Assembly (NCBI GenBank): GCA_910588145.1
Contig: CAJUPO010000002.1
Coordinates: 198,332 to 230,247 of the forward strand
Length of the DNA stretch: 31,916 nt
DNA from: an uncultured Oscillospiraceae bacterium
GTDB lineage: Bacteria > Bacillota > Clostridia > Oscillospirales > Ruminococcaceae
Direction of reading: 5' to 3'
The translations under genes were made by a program, and so were the position numbers. Shown here in pieces: positions 24,628 to 31,916 of this stretch. The notes below the pieces were generated by a model, which saw only the letters and a program-made list of their open reading frames with translations, had not been told where the DNA came from and did not search any database. Numbering within the stretch: position 1 is the first letter of the stretch; every line of letters begins with the position of its first letter.

Positions 24628-25395
24628 TTATCTATTAATTATTCGCTGAATTTTGTTACATTTGCCGGTTTTTTCGTCAAAAGAAATGATTACACCGTTA
24701 AGAAAACATGGTGATTCGGATTCTTTGAACCTTACAGGAAACTTAAAACGCAGTTTATCCACTGCCGGAGTAATATCCACGCCCAGAACTGAAAGTTCAG
24801 GACCCGTCATTCCCACGTCGGTTATGTACCCTGTATGATTCTTTAGAATAATCTCGTCAGACGTCTGTACATGAGTGTGAGTACCCATTACAGCAGTTAC
24901 TTTTCCGGAAAGAAAATGTCCCATAGCCTTTTTTTCCGCAGTAGCTTCAGCATGAAAATCAACAAATATATTTGGGGTCTTGATTTGTTCAAGAAGCTTT
25001 TCCATTGCGGTAAACGGATTATCAAGGGGTTCCATGTAGACAGTTCCCATCAAATTTATAATACAAACAGAAAACGAACCGAAATCCAGTGAACAGATTC
25101 CTTTGCCCTTGCATCCTTCCGGAAAATTCAGAGGTCTGATAATATTATCATCCTCATAGATTTCAAGTGAATCACGTCTTTTATAGCAATGATTTCCGGT
25201 TGTAATAACATCGGCGCCGCAGTGAAGAATCAGATCGGCGGAATATCTTGTAATTCCGTTGCCCTGAGCGGAGTTTTCACCATTGATCACGGTAATGTCA
25301 ATGTTATATTGTTTTTTTATATCATAAATTTTATCGGCGAGAAAATCACATCCGTTTTTTCCTACCACATCTCCGATAAACAGCAGGTTTTTCAT
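24628..25395 (-). CDS. ymdB: YmdB metallophosphoesterase (cAMP phosphodiesterase family)
   Basis: The 255-residue protein carries the metal-binding residues of the YmdB family: Asp9 in FIGDVVGKNG, Glu40 in INGENSAQGNG, Asn68-His69 in TTGNHCYK, and later VDFHAEATAEKKAMG and GTHTHVQTSDE. In Bacillus subtilis this dinuclear-metal phosphodiesterase influences biofilm, motility and sporulation decisions, with activity on 2',3'-cyclic nucleotides and cAMP. GGAGG lies 6 nt before the ATG. It is followed by spoVS, the conserved pair; the RNase Y gene often found upstream is not here. Confidence 0.95.
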   Translation of the reverse strand: MKNLLFIGDVVGKNGCDFLADKIYDIKKQYNIDITVINGENSAQGNGITRYSADLILHCGADVITTGNHCYKRRDSLEIYEDDNIIRPLNFPEGCKGKGICSLDFGSFSVCIINLMGTVYMEPLDNPFTAMEKLLEQIKTPNIFVDFHAEATAEKKAMGHFLSGKVTAVMGTHTHVQTSDEIILKNHTGYITDVGMTGPELSVLGVDITPAVDKLRFKFPVRFKESESPCFLNGVIISFDEKTGKCNKIQRIINR

Positions 25396-25430
25396 ATGAT
25401 CCTCCGGTTAGTTCAGTTTAAATCTATTTA

Positions 25431-25459
25431 ATTATAGCTTAAATAAACAACAGTGTCAA
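25431..25459 (-). promoter_or_regulatory. Sigma-A promoter of ymdB
   Basis: TTGACA (25459-25454) and TATAAT (25436-25431) are both perfect hexamers with a 17-nt spacer, about 35 nt before the start. Confidence 0.92.
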
Positions 25460-25613
25460 TAGATGTATTTTGACGTTTTGGGACAGCATATGCATAAAAA
25501 GAGAATATATATGAATATTATAAATTAAACGGCGCTGTACGGGTAAAGCATAAGCAGCTGTATATTGTCTGTAAAGCGTAAACGGGCAGGTTTTGGTTTT
25601 ATGCTTATCATGC

Positions 25614-25642
25614 TTGTAAAATAAAGTATATTGTGGTATAAT
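25614..25642 (+). promoter_or_regulatory. Sigma-A promoter of the asp23-like/fakA genes
   Basis: TTGTAA (25614-25619) and TATAAT (25637-25642) are separated by 17 nt. The stretch between this promoter and that of ymdB (25460-25613) holds no gene I can see. Confidence 0.82.
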
Positions 25643-25677
25643 ATTCAGATACCGATTAAATTTAAGAGGTGAAGATT

Positions 25678-26025
25678 TTGATAAGTACAGAAAATCACAT
25701 GGGTAAAATAAATATATCTGATAAATATATAACAGGTATAATAAAGAAAACAGTATCGGGATGTTTTGGTGTTGCGGGACTCAGCAGCAACAATCTTAAA
25801 GAAAAAATATTATCGGAACTGACGGGCAGACAGGATAATTCCGGTATTAGTATAAGAATATCAGAAAACAGACTGACTGTAAATATTCATATTTCAGTAA
25901 CATACGGAACAAATATTCAGGCAGTTGCTTTAAGCGTAAGGAATAAGCTTAGATTTGTTCTTTCAGAACTGGTTGGAATTGAAGTAGAACGTGTAAACAT
26001 TTTCGTGGACGAAATCGTATCATGA
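25678..26025 (+). CDS. Asp23/Gls24 family envelope stress protein (YloU-like)
   Basis: The 115-residue protein fits the Asp23 family (DUF322): GKINISDKYITGIIKKTVSG near the start, FGVAGL, and a C-terminus with VTYGTNIQAVALSVRNKL and EVERVNIFVDEIV. Asp23 members are cytoplasmic, membrane-associated and linked to alkaline or envelope stress. The TTG at 25678 has AGAGGTG 6 nt upstream; the GTG at 25669 lies within that ribosome site. It precedes the fatty acid kinase gene by 19 nt, as yloU precedes yloV in Bacillus, suggesting coordinated function. Confidence 0.9.
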   Translation: MISTENHMGKINISDKYITGIIKKTVSGCFGVAGLSSNNLKEKILSELTGRQDNSGISIRISENRLTVNIHISVTYGTNIQAVALSVRNKLRFVLSELVGIEVERVNIFVDEIVS

Positions 26026-26044
26026 CTGAAAGGGGGCGAGTTGT

Positions 26045-27697
26045 TTGTTAAAGGGTAAAATGCTTAGGGACGCTCTGATTTCCGGAGGCAACAGTATACA
26101 GAATAACAGAAAAAAGGTGGATCAGCTAAATGTTTATCCTGTTCCGGACGGTGATACCGGAACTAATATGTCTCTTACCATGAGCTCTGCCGTAAGGGAA
26201 CTGGAGCTTATGGACGACAGCGTTACTGTATCACAGGTTGCTGATGCGGCGGCGTCTGCACTTTTGAGAGGTGCAAGAGGAAATTCCGGCGTTATTCTTT
26301 CTCTTATTTTCCGGGGATTTTCAAAGGGTCTCAGCGGACTGAGTACAGCAGATTGTGCAGACCTTGCCAAGGCGCTTGAAATAGGCGTTGACGCCGCTTA
26401 TAAATCAGTAATGAATCCGACGGAGGGAACGGTTCTTACTGTATCCCGTGCGGCGGCGGAAAAAGCGAAAGAATCGGCTGAATATTCCGGAAGCATTCAG
26501 TCTTTCTGGAATGATGTATGTACAGCGGCTCAGACAGCACTGGACAAAACCCCAGAGCAGCTTCCCGTACTGAAAAAAGCCGGAGTGGTTGACGCAGGCG
26601 GTCAGGGTCTGGTCATAATTTTTGACGCAATGCTCAGCGTTTTCAGCGGAAACGAGCCTGAAAAGAACCAAAGCATTGAAAGCGTTTCAAAAACCTTTGA
26701 GATACAAGACGCAGCTGCGGATGCAGACGAGGACATTCGTTTTTCTTATTGTACGGAATTTATTGTGGAAAAAAAGGAAAACTGCCGTGATCCGTTCATG
26801 CTCAGGGCATACCTTGAAACAATAGGCGATTGTGTTGTGGTAGTGGACGATGATGAAATAATAAAGGTCCATGTTCACACTGATAATCCGGGGCTTGCAA
26901 TACAAAAGGGCTTGGAGTTCGGCAGATTTGTAAATGAACCTAAACCTAAAATAGAAAATATGCGTATTCAGCATGAAAACAGAATAAAGGAAAAGAAAAT
27001 TACAAACCGCCAGGAATTTGTTCCGGTGGACCCGGTAAATGAATTTGGCTTTGTTGCAGTTGCCGCCGGCAAGGGACTTGAATCTGTATTTCGTGATCTT
27101 GGCGCAGATTGTGTTATAATGGGCGGTCAGACTATGAATCCTTCAACGGACGATATTTTAAAGGCAATTCATTCAACTCCGGCTAAAAATGTATTTGTTC
27201 TTCCTAATAATAAAAATATCATTATGGCGGCAGAACAGGCTATCAATTTAGCTGACCGTAATGTATGCGTACTTCAGACAAGAACTGTTCCGCAGGGAAT
27301 TTCTGCGCTGATGGCTTATGATCCGTCGGCGGACTTCTCGTCAAACCGTCTGGAAATGACTAAAGCAGTCGAAAAGGTGGCCACTGGTCAGATAACTTTC
27401 GCGGCACGTGATTCGGAATATGAGGGTCATAATATTAAGAAGAACGAGATTCTTGCGTTTGAGGACGGTAAACTTGTTTATACTGAAAAAGATGTTTCTA
27501 AGGCTGCTGTGAAATTGGCAAAGCGTATGATAAAGAATGATACTTCATTTGTAAATATTATATACGGCGCTGATGTTACCGAGGAACAGGCTGAAAAGGT
27601 TTATGCTTCTTTGGAATCAAAATTCGGCGGAAAGGCTGAGATTATGCTTACAAACGGAGGACAGCCGGTTTATTATTATATAATTTCAGTTGAATAA
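26045..27697 (+). CDS. fakA: Fatty acid kinase FakA (DhaL domain, YloV family)
   Basis: The 550-residue protein begins with a DhaL/DAK2 kinase domain containing LNVYPVPDGDTGTNMSLTM (about 28-46), whose Asp residues bind Mg-ATP, then LRGARGNSGVILS and DAGGQGL. A central domain with DCVVVVDDDEIIKVHVHTD and a C-terminal FakA domain follow. FakA phosphorylates FakB-bound fatty acids for phospholipid synthesis; FakB is not in the window. The TTG at 26045 has AAAGGGGGCG upstream; an ATG at 26060 is an alternative. It lies between the asp23-like gene and recG, a conserved Firmicutes neighbourhood. Confidence 0.93.
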   Translation: MLKGKMLRDALISGGNSIQNNRKKVDQLNVYPVPDGDTGTNMSLTMSSAVRELELMDDSVTVSQVADAAASALLRGARGNSGVILSLIFRGFSKGLSGLSTADCADLAKALEIGVDAAYKSVMNPTEGTVLTVSRAAAEKAKESAEYSGSIQSFWNDVCTAAQTALDKTPEQLPVLKKAGVVDAGGQGLVIIFDAMLSVFSGNEPEKNQSIESVSKTFEIQDAAADADEDIRFSYCTEFIVEKKENCRDPFMLRAYLETIGDCVVVVDDDEIIKVHVHTDNPGLAIQKGLEFGRFVNEPKPKIENMRIQHENRIKEKKITNRQEFVPVDPVNEFGFVAVAAGKGLESVFRDLGADCVIMGGQTMNPSTDDILKAIHSTPAKNVFVLPNNKNIIMAAEQAINLADRNVCVLQTRTVPQGISALMAYDPSADFSSNRLEMTKAVEKVATGQITFAARDSEYEGHNIKKNEILAFEDGKLVYTEKDVSKAAVKLAKRMIKNDTSFVNIIYGADVTEEQAEKVYASLESKFGGKAEIMLTNGGQPVYYYIISVE

Positions 27698-27703
27698 TCT
27701 ACG

Positions 27704-27724
27704 GGACGGCTTTTGCCGTCCTTT
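27704..27724 (+). terminator. Short terminator-like hairpin between fakA and recG
   Basis: GGACGGC (27704-27710) and GCCGTCC (27715-27721) form a 7-bp stem with a TTTT loop, but only three T follow before a G. Termination may be partial, letting recG be read through. Confidence 0.65.
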
Positions 27725-27750
27725 GTTGCAGTAAAAAAGGGGGACGGAAA

Positions 27751-29790
27751 ATGGACGGACTTTTTATGCCGGTCAGCAGGCTTAAAGGCGTCGGCGAAAA
27801 AAAATCAAAGGCATATGAAAAGCTCGGTGTAAGTACTGTATATGATCTTTTGTATCATTTGCCCAGGGATTATGTTGATTTCAGCTGTCCGGTTTCTCCC
27901 TTAAGCGCTCCTATTAATGAATACTGCGTATTGCAGGGAACAATTGTAAAAAAATTTCCGGAACAGAGAATCAGAAAAGGTTTAAGTATTTTTAAAGCAG
28001 CGGTTACCGACGGATTACATGATTTTACAGTTGTTATATATAATAATCTTTATGGCTTCAGAGCCTTGCAGACGGGAACAGAATACTGCTTTTACGGAAA
28101 AATCACCGGAACAAAACTCAGGCGGGAAATAAATAATCCTAAAATAATAAAAAAGGGAATTGAAAAATTTCAGCCTGTGTATCCTCTTACAACCGGTCTG
28201 ACTTCTGCTTCCATTCATCAGAATATGCGTGAGGCCGTTTCTATTCTGGACAAAGAACCCTTTGACAGTATGCCACATTACCTTATTATTGAAAATGGTC
28301 TGATGAGCCTGTCAAGCGCCTTGAAAAGCGTTCACTTTCCGCAGTCCCTTGAAGAAGCAGAAAGAGCAAGAACAAGACTTGCCTTTGATGAAATGCTGAC
28401 ACTGCAGCTAGGAATGCTGATACTTAAAAACCGCAGCAGAAAGAAAACCTCCTGCGTTATGAATGCAGAAACAGATATTAGGGACTTTTTTGAAATCTTG
28501 CCGTTTGCTATGACAGACGCCCAAAAGAATGCTGTAAACGAGATAACATCTGACTTTTGCTGCGGATTTCCTATGAACAGGCTTCTTCAAGGGGACGTTG
28601 GAAGCGGTAAAACTGCTGTTGCCGCCGCAGCTTGTGTTTATGCTGCTAAGAACGGTTATCAGTCTGCTCTCATGGCGCCCACGGAAATACTTGCAAGTCA
28701 GCATTATGCAACGCTAAGCAGTTTTCTTGAACCGGCAGGAATCAAAACGGCTCTTCTAACAGGCTCTATGACTGTAAAGCAGAAAAATGAGGTTAAGAAA
28801 AAGCTTGTTTCCGGAGAGGTTCAGGTTGTTGCAGGGACTCATGCAATTATTCAGAAAGATGTCCGGTTTGATAATTTAGGACTGGTTATTACCGACGAGC
28901 AGCATCGCTTCGGAGTGGCTCAGCGGGCGGCTCTTGCTGACAAGGGACAAAGTCCCCATAGGCTGGTTATGTCGGCTACTCCGATCCCCAGAACCCTTGC
29001 TCTGATCATTTACGGCGATTTGGATATTACTGTTATCAATCAGATGCCAAAGGGTAGATTGCCGATTAAAACCTATGCTGTGACTGGAAAACTTAGGCAA
29101 AGGGCTTATAACTTTATTATAAATGAACTGGAAAACGGCCGTCAGGCATACATTGTCTGTCCTGTAATCGAAGAAAACGGAGGCGAATTACAGGCAGTTA
29201 CGGCTTATTCTGACAACCTTAGGAACGGCGCTTTTGTAAATTATGAGGTAGGTTTGCTTCATGGCAGGATGAAGGCTTCTGAAAAGGAGTCTGTAATGAA
29301 TGACTTTAAAGCACGCAGGATAGATCTGCTGGTATGTACAACAGTAGTAGAAGTCGGTGTAGATGTGCCTAATGCTTCTGTTATGCTGATTGAAAATGCA
29401 GAAAGATTCGGTTTGTCCCAGCTTCACCAGCTAAGAGGGCGCGTCGGCAGAGGAAACAGTCAGAGCTATTGTATTTTGGTGACTGATAATCCGGGAGAGG
29501 ACTGCGTAAAGAGAATGAAGATTATGAGTAATACGTCAGATGGGTTTAAAATATCCGAAGAAGACCTTAAGCTGCGCGGGCCAGGTGACTTTTTCGGCCG
29601 AAGACAGCATGGACTGCCTCCAATCAAAATAGCGGATATTGCGGGAAATATGAATATTATAAATATTACAAAAAAAGCGGCTGAAAATATTCTTAAAGCA
29701 GATCCGGAACTGGAATCCTTGGAAAATCGTTCCCTTAAATTAGATGTAATGCGTTTATTTTCAGTAAATGGTGAGAATGGACTAAACTAA
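27751..29790 (+). CDS. recG: ATP-dependent DNA helicase RecG
   Basis: The 679-residue protein has the RecG layout. The N-terminal wedge/OB domain starts LKGVGEKKSKAYEKLGV and includes DLLYHLPRDYVDF. The superfamily 2 helicase core has Walker A GDVGSGKTAV, DEQHRFGVAQR, SATPIPRTLAL, CTTVVEVGVDVPNA and QLRGRVGRG, and the C-terminus ends with LKLRGPGDFFGRRQHG. RecG remodels stalled replication forks and branches Holliday junctions. AAAAAGGGGGACGG precedes the ATG. It lies downstream of fakA as expected. No clear terminator follows before the tRNA promoter. Confidence 0.97.
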   Translation: MDGLFMPVSRLKGVGEKKSKAYEKLGVSTVYDLLYHLPRDYVDFSCPVSPLSAPINEYCVLQGTIVKKFPEQRIRKGLSIFKAAVTDGLHDFTVVIYNNLYGFRALQTGTEYCFYGKITGTKLRREINNPKIIKKGIEKFQPVYPLTTGLTSASIHQNMREAVSILDKEPFDSMPHYLIIENGLMSLSSALKSVHFPQSLEEAERARTRLAFDEMLTLQLGMLILKNRSRKKTSCVMNAETDIRDFFEILPFAMTDAQKNAVNEITSDFCCGFPMNRLLQGDVGSGKTAVAAAACVYAAKNGYQSALMAPTEILASQHYATLSSFLEPAGIKTALLTGSMTVKQKNEVKKKLVSGEVQVVAGTHAIIQKDVRFDNLGLVITDEQHRFGVAQRAALADKGQSPHRLVMSATPIPRTLALIIYGDLDITVINQMPKGRLPIKTYAVTGKLRQRAYNFIINELENGRQAYIVCPVIEENGGELQAVTAYSDNLRNGAFVNYEVGLLHGRMKASEKESVMNDFKARRIDLLVCTTVVEVGVDVPNASVMLIENAERFGLSQLHQLRGRVGRGNSQSYCILVTDNPGEDCVKRMKIMSNTSDGFKISEEDLKLRGPGDFFGRRQHGLPPIKIADIAGNMNIINITKKAAENILKADPELESLENRSLKLDVMRLFSVNGENGLN

Positions 29791-29864
29791 TTGTGCATTT
29801 TTAACTGATAATGTGATAAAAAACTGTATAAAACTACAAAACGAAATTTTTTCTTAAAAAACTG

Positions 29865-29893
29865 TTGACAATAAATGAATACTGTGGTAAAAT
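29865..29893 (+). promoter_or_regulatory. Promoter of the tRNA cluster
   Basis: TTGACA (29865-29870) and TAAAAT (29888-29893) have a 17-nt spacer, about 40 nt before the first tRNA. Flanks AAAAAAC upstream and AATAATAAAG downstream recur at the promoter at the right edge of the window. Confidence 0.88.
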
Positions 29894-29932
29894 AATAAAG
29901 TCGCTGAGGGACAGTGATAAAAACAAAAAAGT

Positions 29933-30008
29933 GGGAGCATAGCTCAGCTGGGAGAGCATCTGCCTTACAAGCAGAGGGTCATAGGTTCGAGCCCTATTGT
30001 TCCCACCA
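29933..30008 (+). tRNA. tRNA-Val (anticodon TAC)
   Basis: The 76-nt cloverleaf has acceptor GGGAGCA/TGTTCCC, D stem GCTC/GAGC, anticodon stem TCTGC/GCAGA with loop CTTACAA, and T loop TTCGAGC. CCA is encoded. It is the first of four tRNA genes in a row. Confidence 0.97.
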
Positions 30009-30014
30009 AAATAT

Positions 30015-30091
30015 GGCCTGGTAGTTCAGTTGGTTAGAACGCTAGCCTGTCACGCTAGAGGTCGTGGGTTCGACTCCCATCCAGGTCGCCA
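30015..30091 (+). tRNA. tRNA-Asp (anticodon GTC)
   Basis: The 77-nt cloverleaf has acceptor GGCCTGG/CCAGGTC, anticodon stem CTAGC/GCTAG with loop CTGTCAC, discriminator G and an encoded CCA. Confidence 0.97.
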
Positions 30092-30099
30092 TTTTAATT

Positions 30100-30175
30100 G
30101 CCTCTGTAGCTCAGTCGGTAGAGCAGGGGACTGAAAATCCCCGTGTCATTGGTTCGATTCCGATCGGAGGCACCA
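30100..30175 (+). tRNA. tRNA-Phe (anticodon GAA)
   Basis: The 76-nt cloverleaf has acceptor GCCTCTG/CGGAGGC, anticodon stem GGGGA/TCCCC with loop CTGAAAA, discriminator A and an encoded CCA. Confidence 0.97.
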
Positions 30176-30176
30176 T

Positions 30177-30211
30177 AAAGAATATGTCTTTTATAAAGAT
30201 GTATTCTTTAT
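30177..30211 (+). other. Long hairpin between tRNA-Phe and tRNA-Gly
   Basis: AAAGAATA and TATTCTTT bracket an inner GTCTTT/AAAGAT pairing, giving a stem of about 15 bp with two G-T wobbles. No T run follows, so it is probably a processing signal in the tRNA precursor, not a terminator. Confidence 0.5.
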
Positions 30212-30215
30212 ATAT

Positions 30216-30291
30216 GCGGATTTAGCTCATCTGGTAGAGCGCCACCTTGCCAAGGTGGAGGTAGCGAGTTCGAGCCTCGTAATCCGCTCCA
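30216..30291 (+). tRNA. tRNA-Gly (anticodon GCC)
   Basis: The 76-nt cloverleaf has acceptor GCGGATT/AATCCGC, anticodon stem CCACC/GGTGG with loop TTGCCAA, discriminator T and an encoded CCA. Confidence 0.97.
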
Positions 30292-30321
30292 TTTCGTTGG
30301 GGAAATATTCTTGACGTAAGA

Positions 30322-30358
30322 AAAATCCTGAGATTTTATCTCGGGATTTTTTGTTTTA
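30322..30358 (+). terminator. Intrinsic terminator of the tRNA cluster
   Basis: AAATCCTGAGAT pairs with ATCTCGGGATTT (one G-T wobble), followed by TTTGTTTT. It lies about 30 nt after tRNA-Gly. Confidence 0.9.
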
Positions 30359-30366
30359 TAAAAAAG

Positions 30367-30395
30367 TTGACAAAGCGTAAAGTTTATTATATACT
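30367..30395 (+). promoter_or_regulatory. Sigma-A promoter of the CNNM/CBS gene
   Basis: TTGACA (30367-30372) and TATACT (30390-30395) are separated by 17 nt. Confidence 0.88.
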
Positions 30396-30449
30396 AATTA
30401 AGCATATACATATTATGCATTCAAATTATATATTTAAAGGAGATTGTTT

Positions 30450-31757
30450 ATGGAACCTGACGGGAGTCAATTTATTTACGTTTTAATTATGGTGATTCTT
30501 ATGCTGCTGAAAATGTTTTGCAGTGCGTGCGAATTTGCAGTAAATGAAATCAATACGTCAAAGCTTGTTCATGATGCGGAAAAAAACAAAAGGTGCTCAG
30601 GGCTTTTGAAGCTTCTTGAAAAACCATATCGCCTTGCGATTACATTTTTGACAGGACGTGCAATTTTAAGCGCTTTTATAGCCTTTGCGGCAGCTATGAC
30701 ATCTGTTTGTGTAATTCCTGACGGCAGATTTAAAATAATTGGAGTAATCCTTAGCGTTTTGGGCGCTGCAATTGTAAGCGCCGCTGTCGCTGATATTTTT
30801 CCGAGAAAGCTGATAGGAAATAATGCTGAATCGTTTGCTCTTAAGACCGTAATGCCTATTAAGGGGCTTATGATTGTTCTGGCTCCTTTTAGTACGCTGG
30901 TTTATGGCGTTTCTGCGGTGTTTTGTGCTGTTTTTAGGGTTCAGTTTATGTCTAAGCGCAGCGGAGTTACCGAAGAAGAAATACTTATGATGGTTGACGC
31001 TGGAAATCAGACAGGCGTTATCGAACAGAGTCAGAGAGAGATGATAAATAATATCTTCGAGTTTGGCGGTTCGGTTGTATCTGAGGTTATGACCCATAGA
31101 ACTGATCTTTGTGCTGCTGATGTTGAAACGAAAATAGGCGATGTGGTTTATCTGGCAATAAACGAGGGGTATTCAAGGATTCCTATATATGAAGATACGA
31201 TTGACAGCATAATCGGGATTCTTTATGTCAAGGATTTATTATGTTTGGTTGGATGTGAACATTCGGAAGACTTTACTGTGCGGCAGTTTATGAGGAAAGC
31301 AAAATATATACCGGAAACCTGCAATTGTTCTGATGCTCTGGAGGAAATGACCAAGGAGAAATGTCAGGCTGCTGTTGTTGTAGATGAATACGGCGGTACG
31401 GCTGGCATGATTACTATGGAAGACCTTTTGGAAGAGATTGTTGGCAATATTCAAGATGAATATGATGACGAAAAAGCAGAAATATTGAAAATCGATGAGG
31501 GCGTATATACTCTGTCAGGCGATATTAATCCTGAGGATGCGGCAGAAGTTCTGGGAATCGAACTGCCGGCCGATCATAATTATGATACAATGAGCGCATT
31601 TATAGTGGATTTGCTTGGGCGTATTCCGCATGAAGATGAAACACCGTCGGTTGTGTATAATGATGTGGAATTTACGGTGCTTTTGACTGAGGATAATTGG
31701 GTATCACGGATAAAAGCAGTTTGTATCAATAGCGTAGATGAAAATACTGCTGATTAA
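30450..31757 (+). CDS. CNNM/CBS-domain membrane protein (hemolysin C/CorC-like)
   Basis: The 435-residue protein has a DUF21/CNNM membrane domain (about 1-185) with four hydrophobic segments. A tandem CBS pair (about 200-320) follows, with VSEVMTHRTDL, EGYSRIPIYEDT and AAVVVDEYGGTAGMITMEDL. A CorC_HlyC domain (about 340-425) closes it, with VYTLSGDINPEDAAEVLGIE and FIVDLLGRIP. Family members are Mg2+/Co2+ transporters or efflux proteins sensing nucleotides through CBS domains; the old name hemolysin is misleading. The ATG at 30450 has AAAGGAG 7 nt upstream; a TTG at 30444 is less likely. It is monocistronic. Confidence 0.92.
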   Translation: MEPDGSQFIYVLIMVILMLLKMFCSACEFAVNEINTSKLVHDAEKNKRCSGLLKLLEKPYRLAITFLTGRAILSAFIAFAAAMTSVCVIPDGRFKIIGVILSVLGAAIVSAAVADIFPRKLIGNNAESFALKTVMPIKGLMIVLAPFSTLVYGVSAVFCAVFRVQFMSKRSGVTEEEILMMVDAGNQTGVIEQSQREMINNIFEFGGSVVSEVMTHRTDLCAADVETKIGDVVYLAINEGYSRIPIYEDTIDSIIGILYVKDLLCLVGCEHSEDFTVRQFMRKAKYIPETCNCSDALEEMTKEKCQAAVVVDEYGGTAGMITMEDLLEEIVGNIQDEYDDEKAEILKIDEGVYTLSGDINPEDAAEVLGIELPADHNYDTMSAFIVDLLGRIPHEDETPSVVYNDVEFTVLLTEDNWVSRIKAVCINSVDENTAD

Positions 31758-31774
31758 TATCAGCAGTATTTTTT
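31743..31774 (+). terminator. Terminator overlapping the CNNM/CBS stop codon
   Basis: AATACTGCTGAT (31743-31754) pairs perfectly with ATCAGCAGTATT (31759-31770), followed by a T run. The stop codon TAA lies in the loop, so the last four codons form the 5' arm. Confidence 0.92.
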
Positions 31775-31864
31775 ATATATTTAGTGTAATACTTGTCTTA
31801 TTTTATATAAATTTGTAAAAATAAAACTATATTATGTACAATTCGCCAAATTACAAAAAAACAG

Positions 31865-31893
31865 TTGACAAAGGAAGAAAGAGGTGATATAAT
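31865..31893 (+). promoter_or_regulatory. Strong promoter at right edge, probable stable-RNA promoter
   Basis: TTGACA (31865-31870) and TATAAT (31888-31893) are perfect hexamers with a 17-nt spacer. AAAAAAC upstream and AATAATAAAG downstream match the tRNA-cluster promoter. The transcript lies outside the window. Confidence 0.85.
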
Positions 31894-31916
31894 AATAAAG
31901 CTGTCGAACGAGAGAG

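Overview
The window reads as a chromosomal stretch of an AT-rich, Gram-positive, endospore-forming Clostridia member, most likely in the Ruminococcus/Oscillospiraceae neighbourhood. The grounds are an hrcA-grpE-dnaK-dnaJ operon under a perfect CIRCE element, sporulation genes (spoVS, ymdB, a ytaF-like gene), the Firmicutes order asp23-like/fakA/recG, a type I dockerin, and many sigma-A promoters with exact 17-nt spacers. Several starts are GTG or TTG (one is apparently CTG), and many Shine-Dalgarno sequences are G-rich. No phage, insertion sequence or CRISPR array was seen. Family names come from motif recognition, not from a database search.

Left part (1-7800, all minus strand). A glycosyltransferase gene sits 21 nt upstream of a collagen-like protein gene that runs off the left edge. 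The collagen-like protein has a Cys/Pro-rich head without a signal peptide, and a Gly-X-Thr-rich tail built partly from nine 45-bp units. Upstream lies an Lsa/Vga-like ABC-F ATPase whose leader carries a promoter, a 7-codon leader peptide, mutually exclusive pairings and an intrinsic terminator: a textbook antibiotic-responsive attenuator. Next is a YtrA-type GntR regulator/ABC ATPase/permease operon with a 20-bp palindromic operator.

Middle (7930-19060). The heat-shock operon hrcA-grpE-dnaK-dnaJ is followed upstream by birA. A divergent ytaF-like gene opens the plus-strand half. Then come a polyprenyl-phosphate sugar-1-phosphate transferase, an unrecognised coiled-coil protein with a methyltransferase-like tail, and pyruvate kinase.

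Right part (19060-31916). Glycogen phosphorylase and an intracellular GH13 alpha-glucan hydrolase form a glucan-use block, followed by a small secreted dockerin-only protein. ymdB and spoVS lie on the minus strand. The asp23-like/fakA/recG row, four tRNA genes (Val, Asp, Phe, Gly) and a CNNM/CBS membrane protein follow. The window ends on a strong promoter resembling the tRNA promoter, so a stable-RNA transcript probably begins just past the edge.

Most promising for follow-up: the glycosyltransferase/collagen-like cassette as a candidate spore-surface glycoprotein system, the fully readable ABC-F attenuator, the dockerin-only protein beside glucan enzymes, the CTG start of hrcA, and the orphan sugar-phosphate transferase with its unknown partner.
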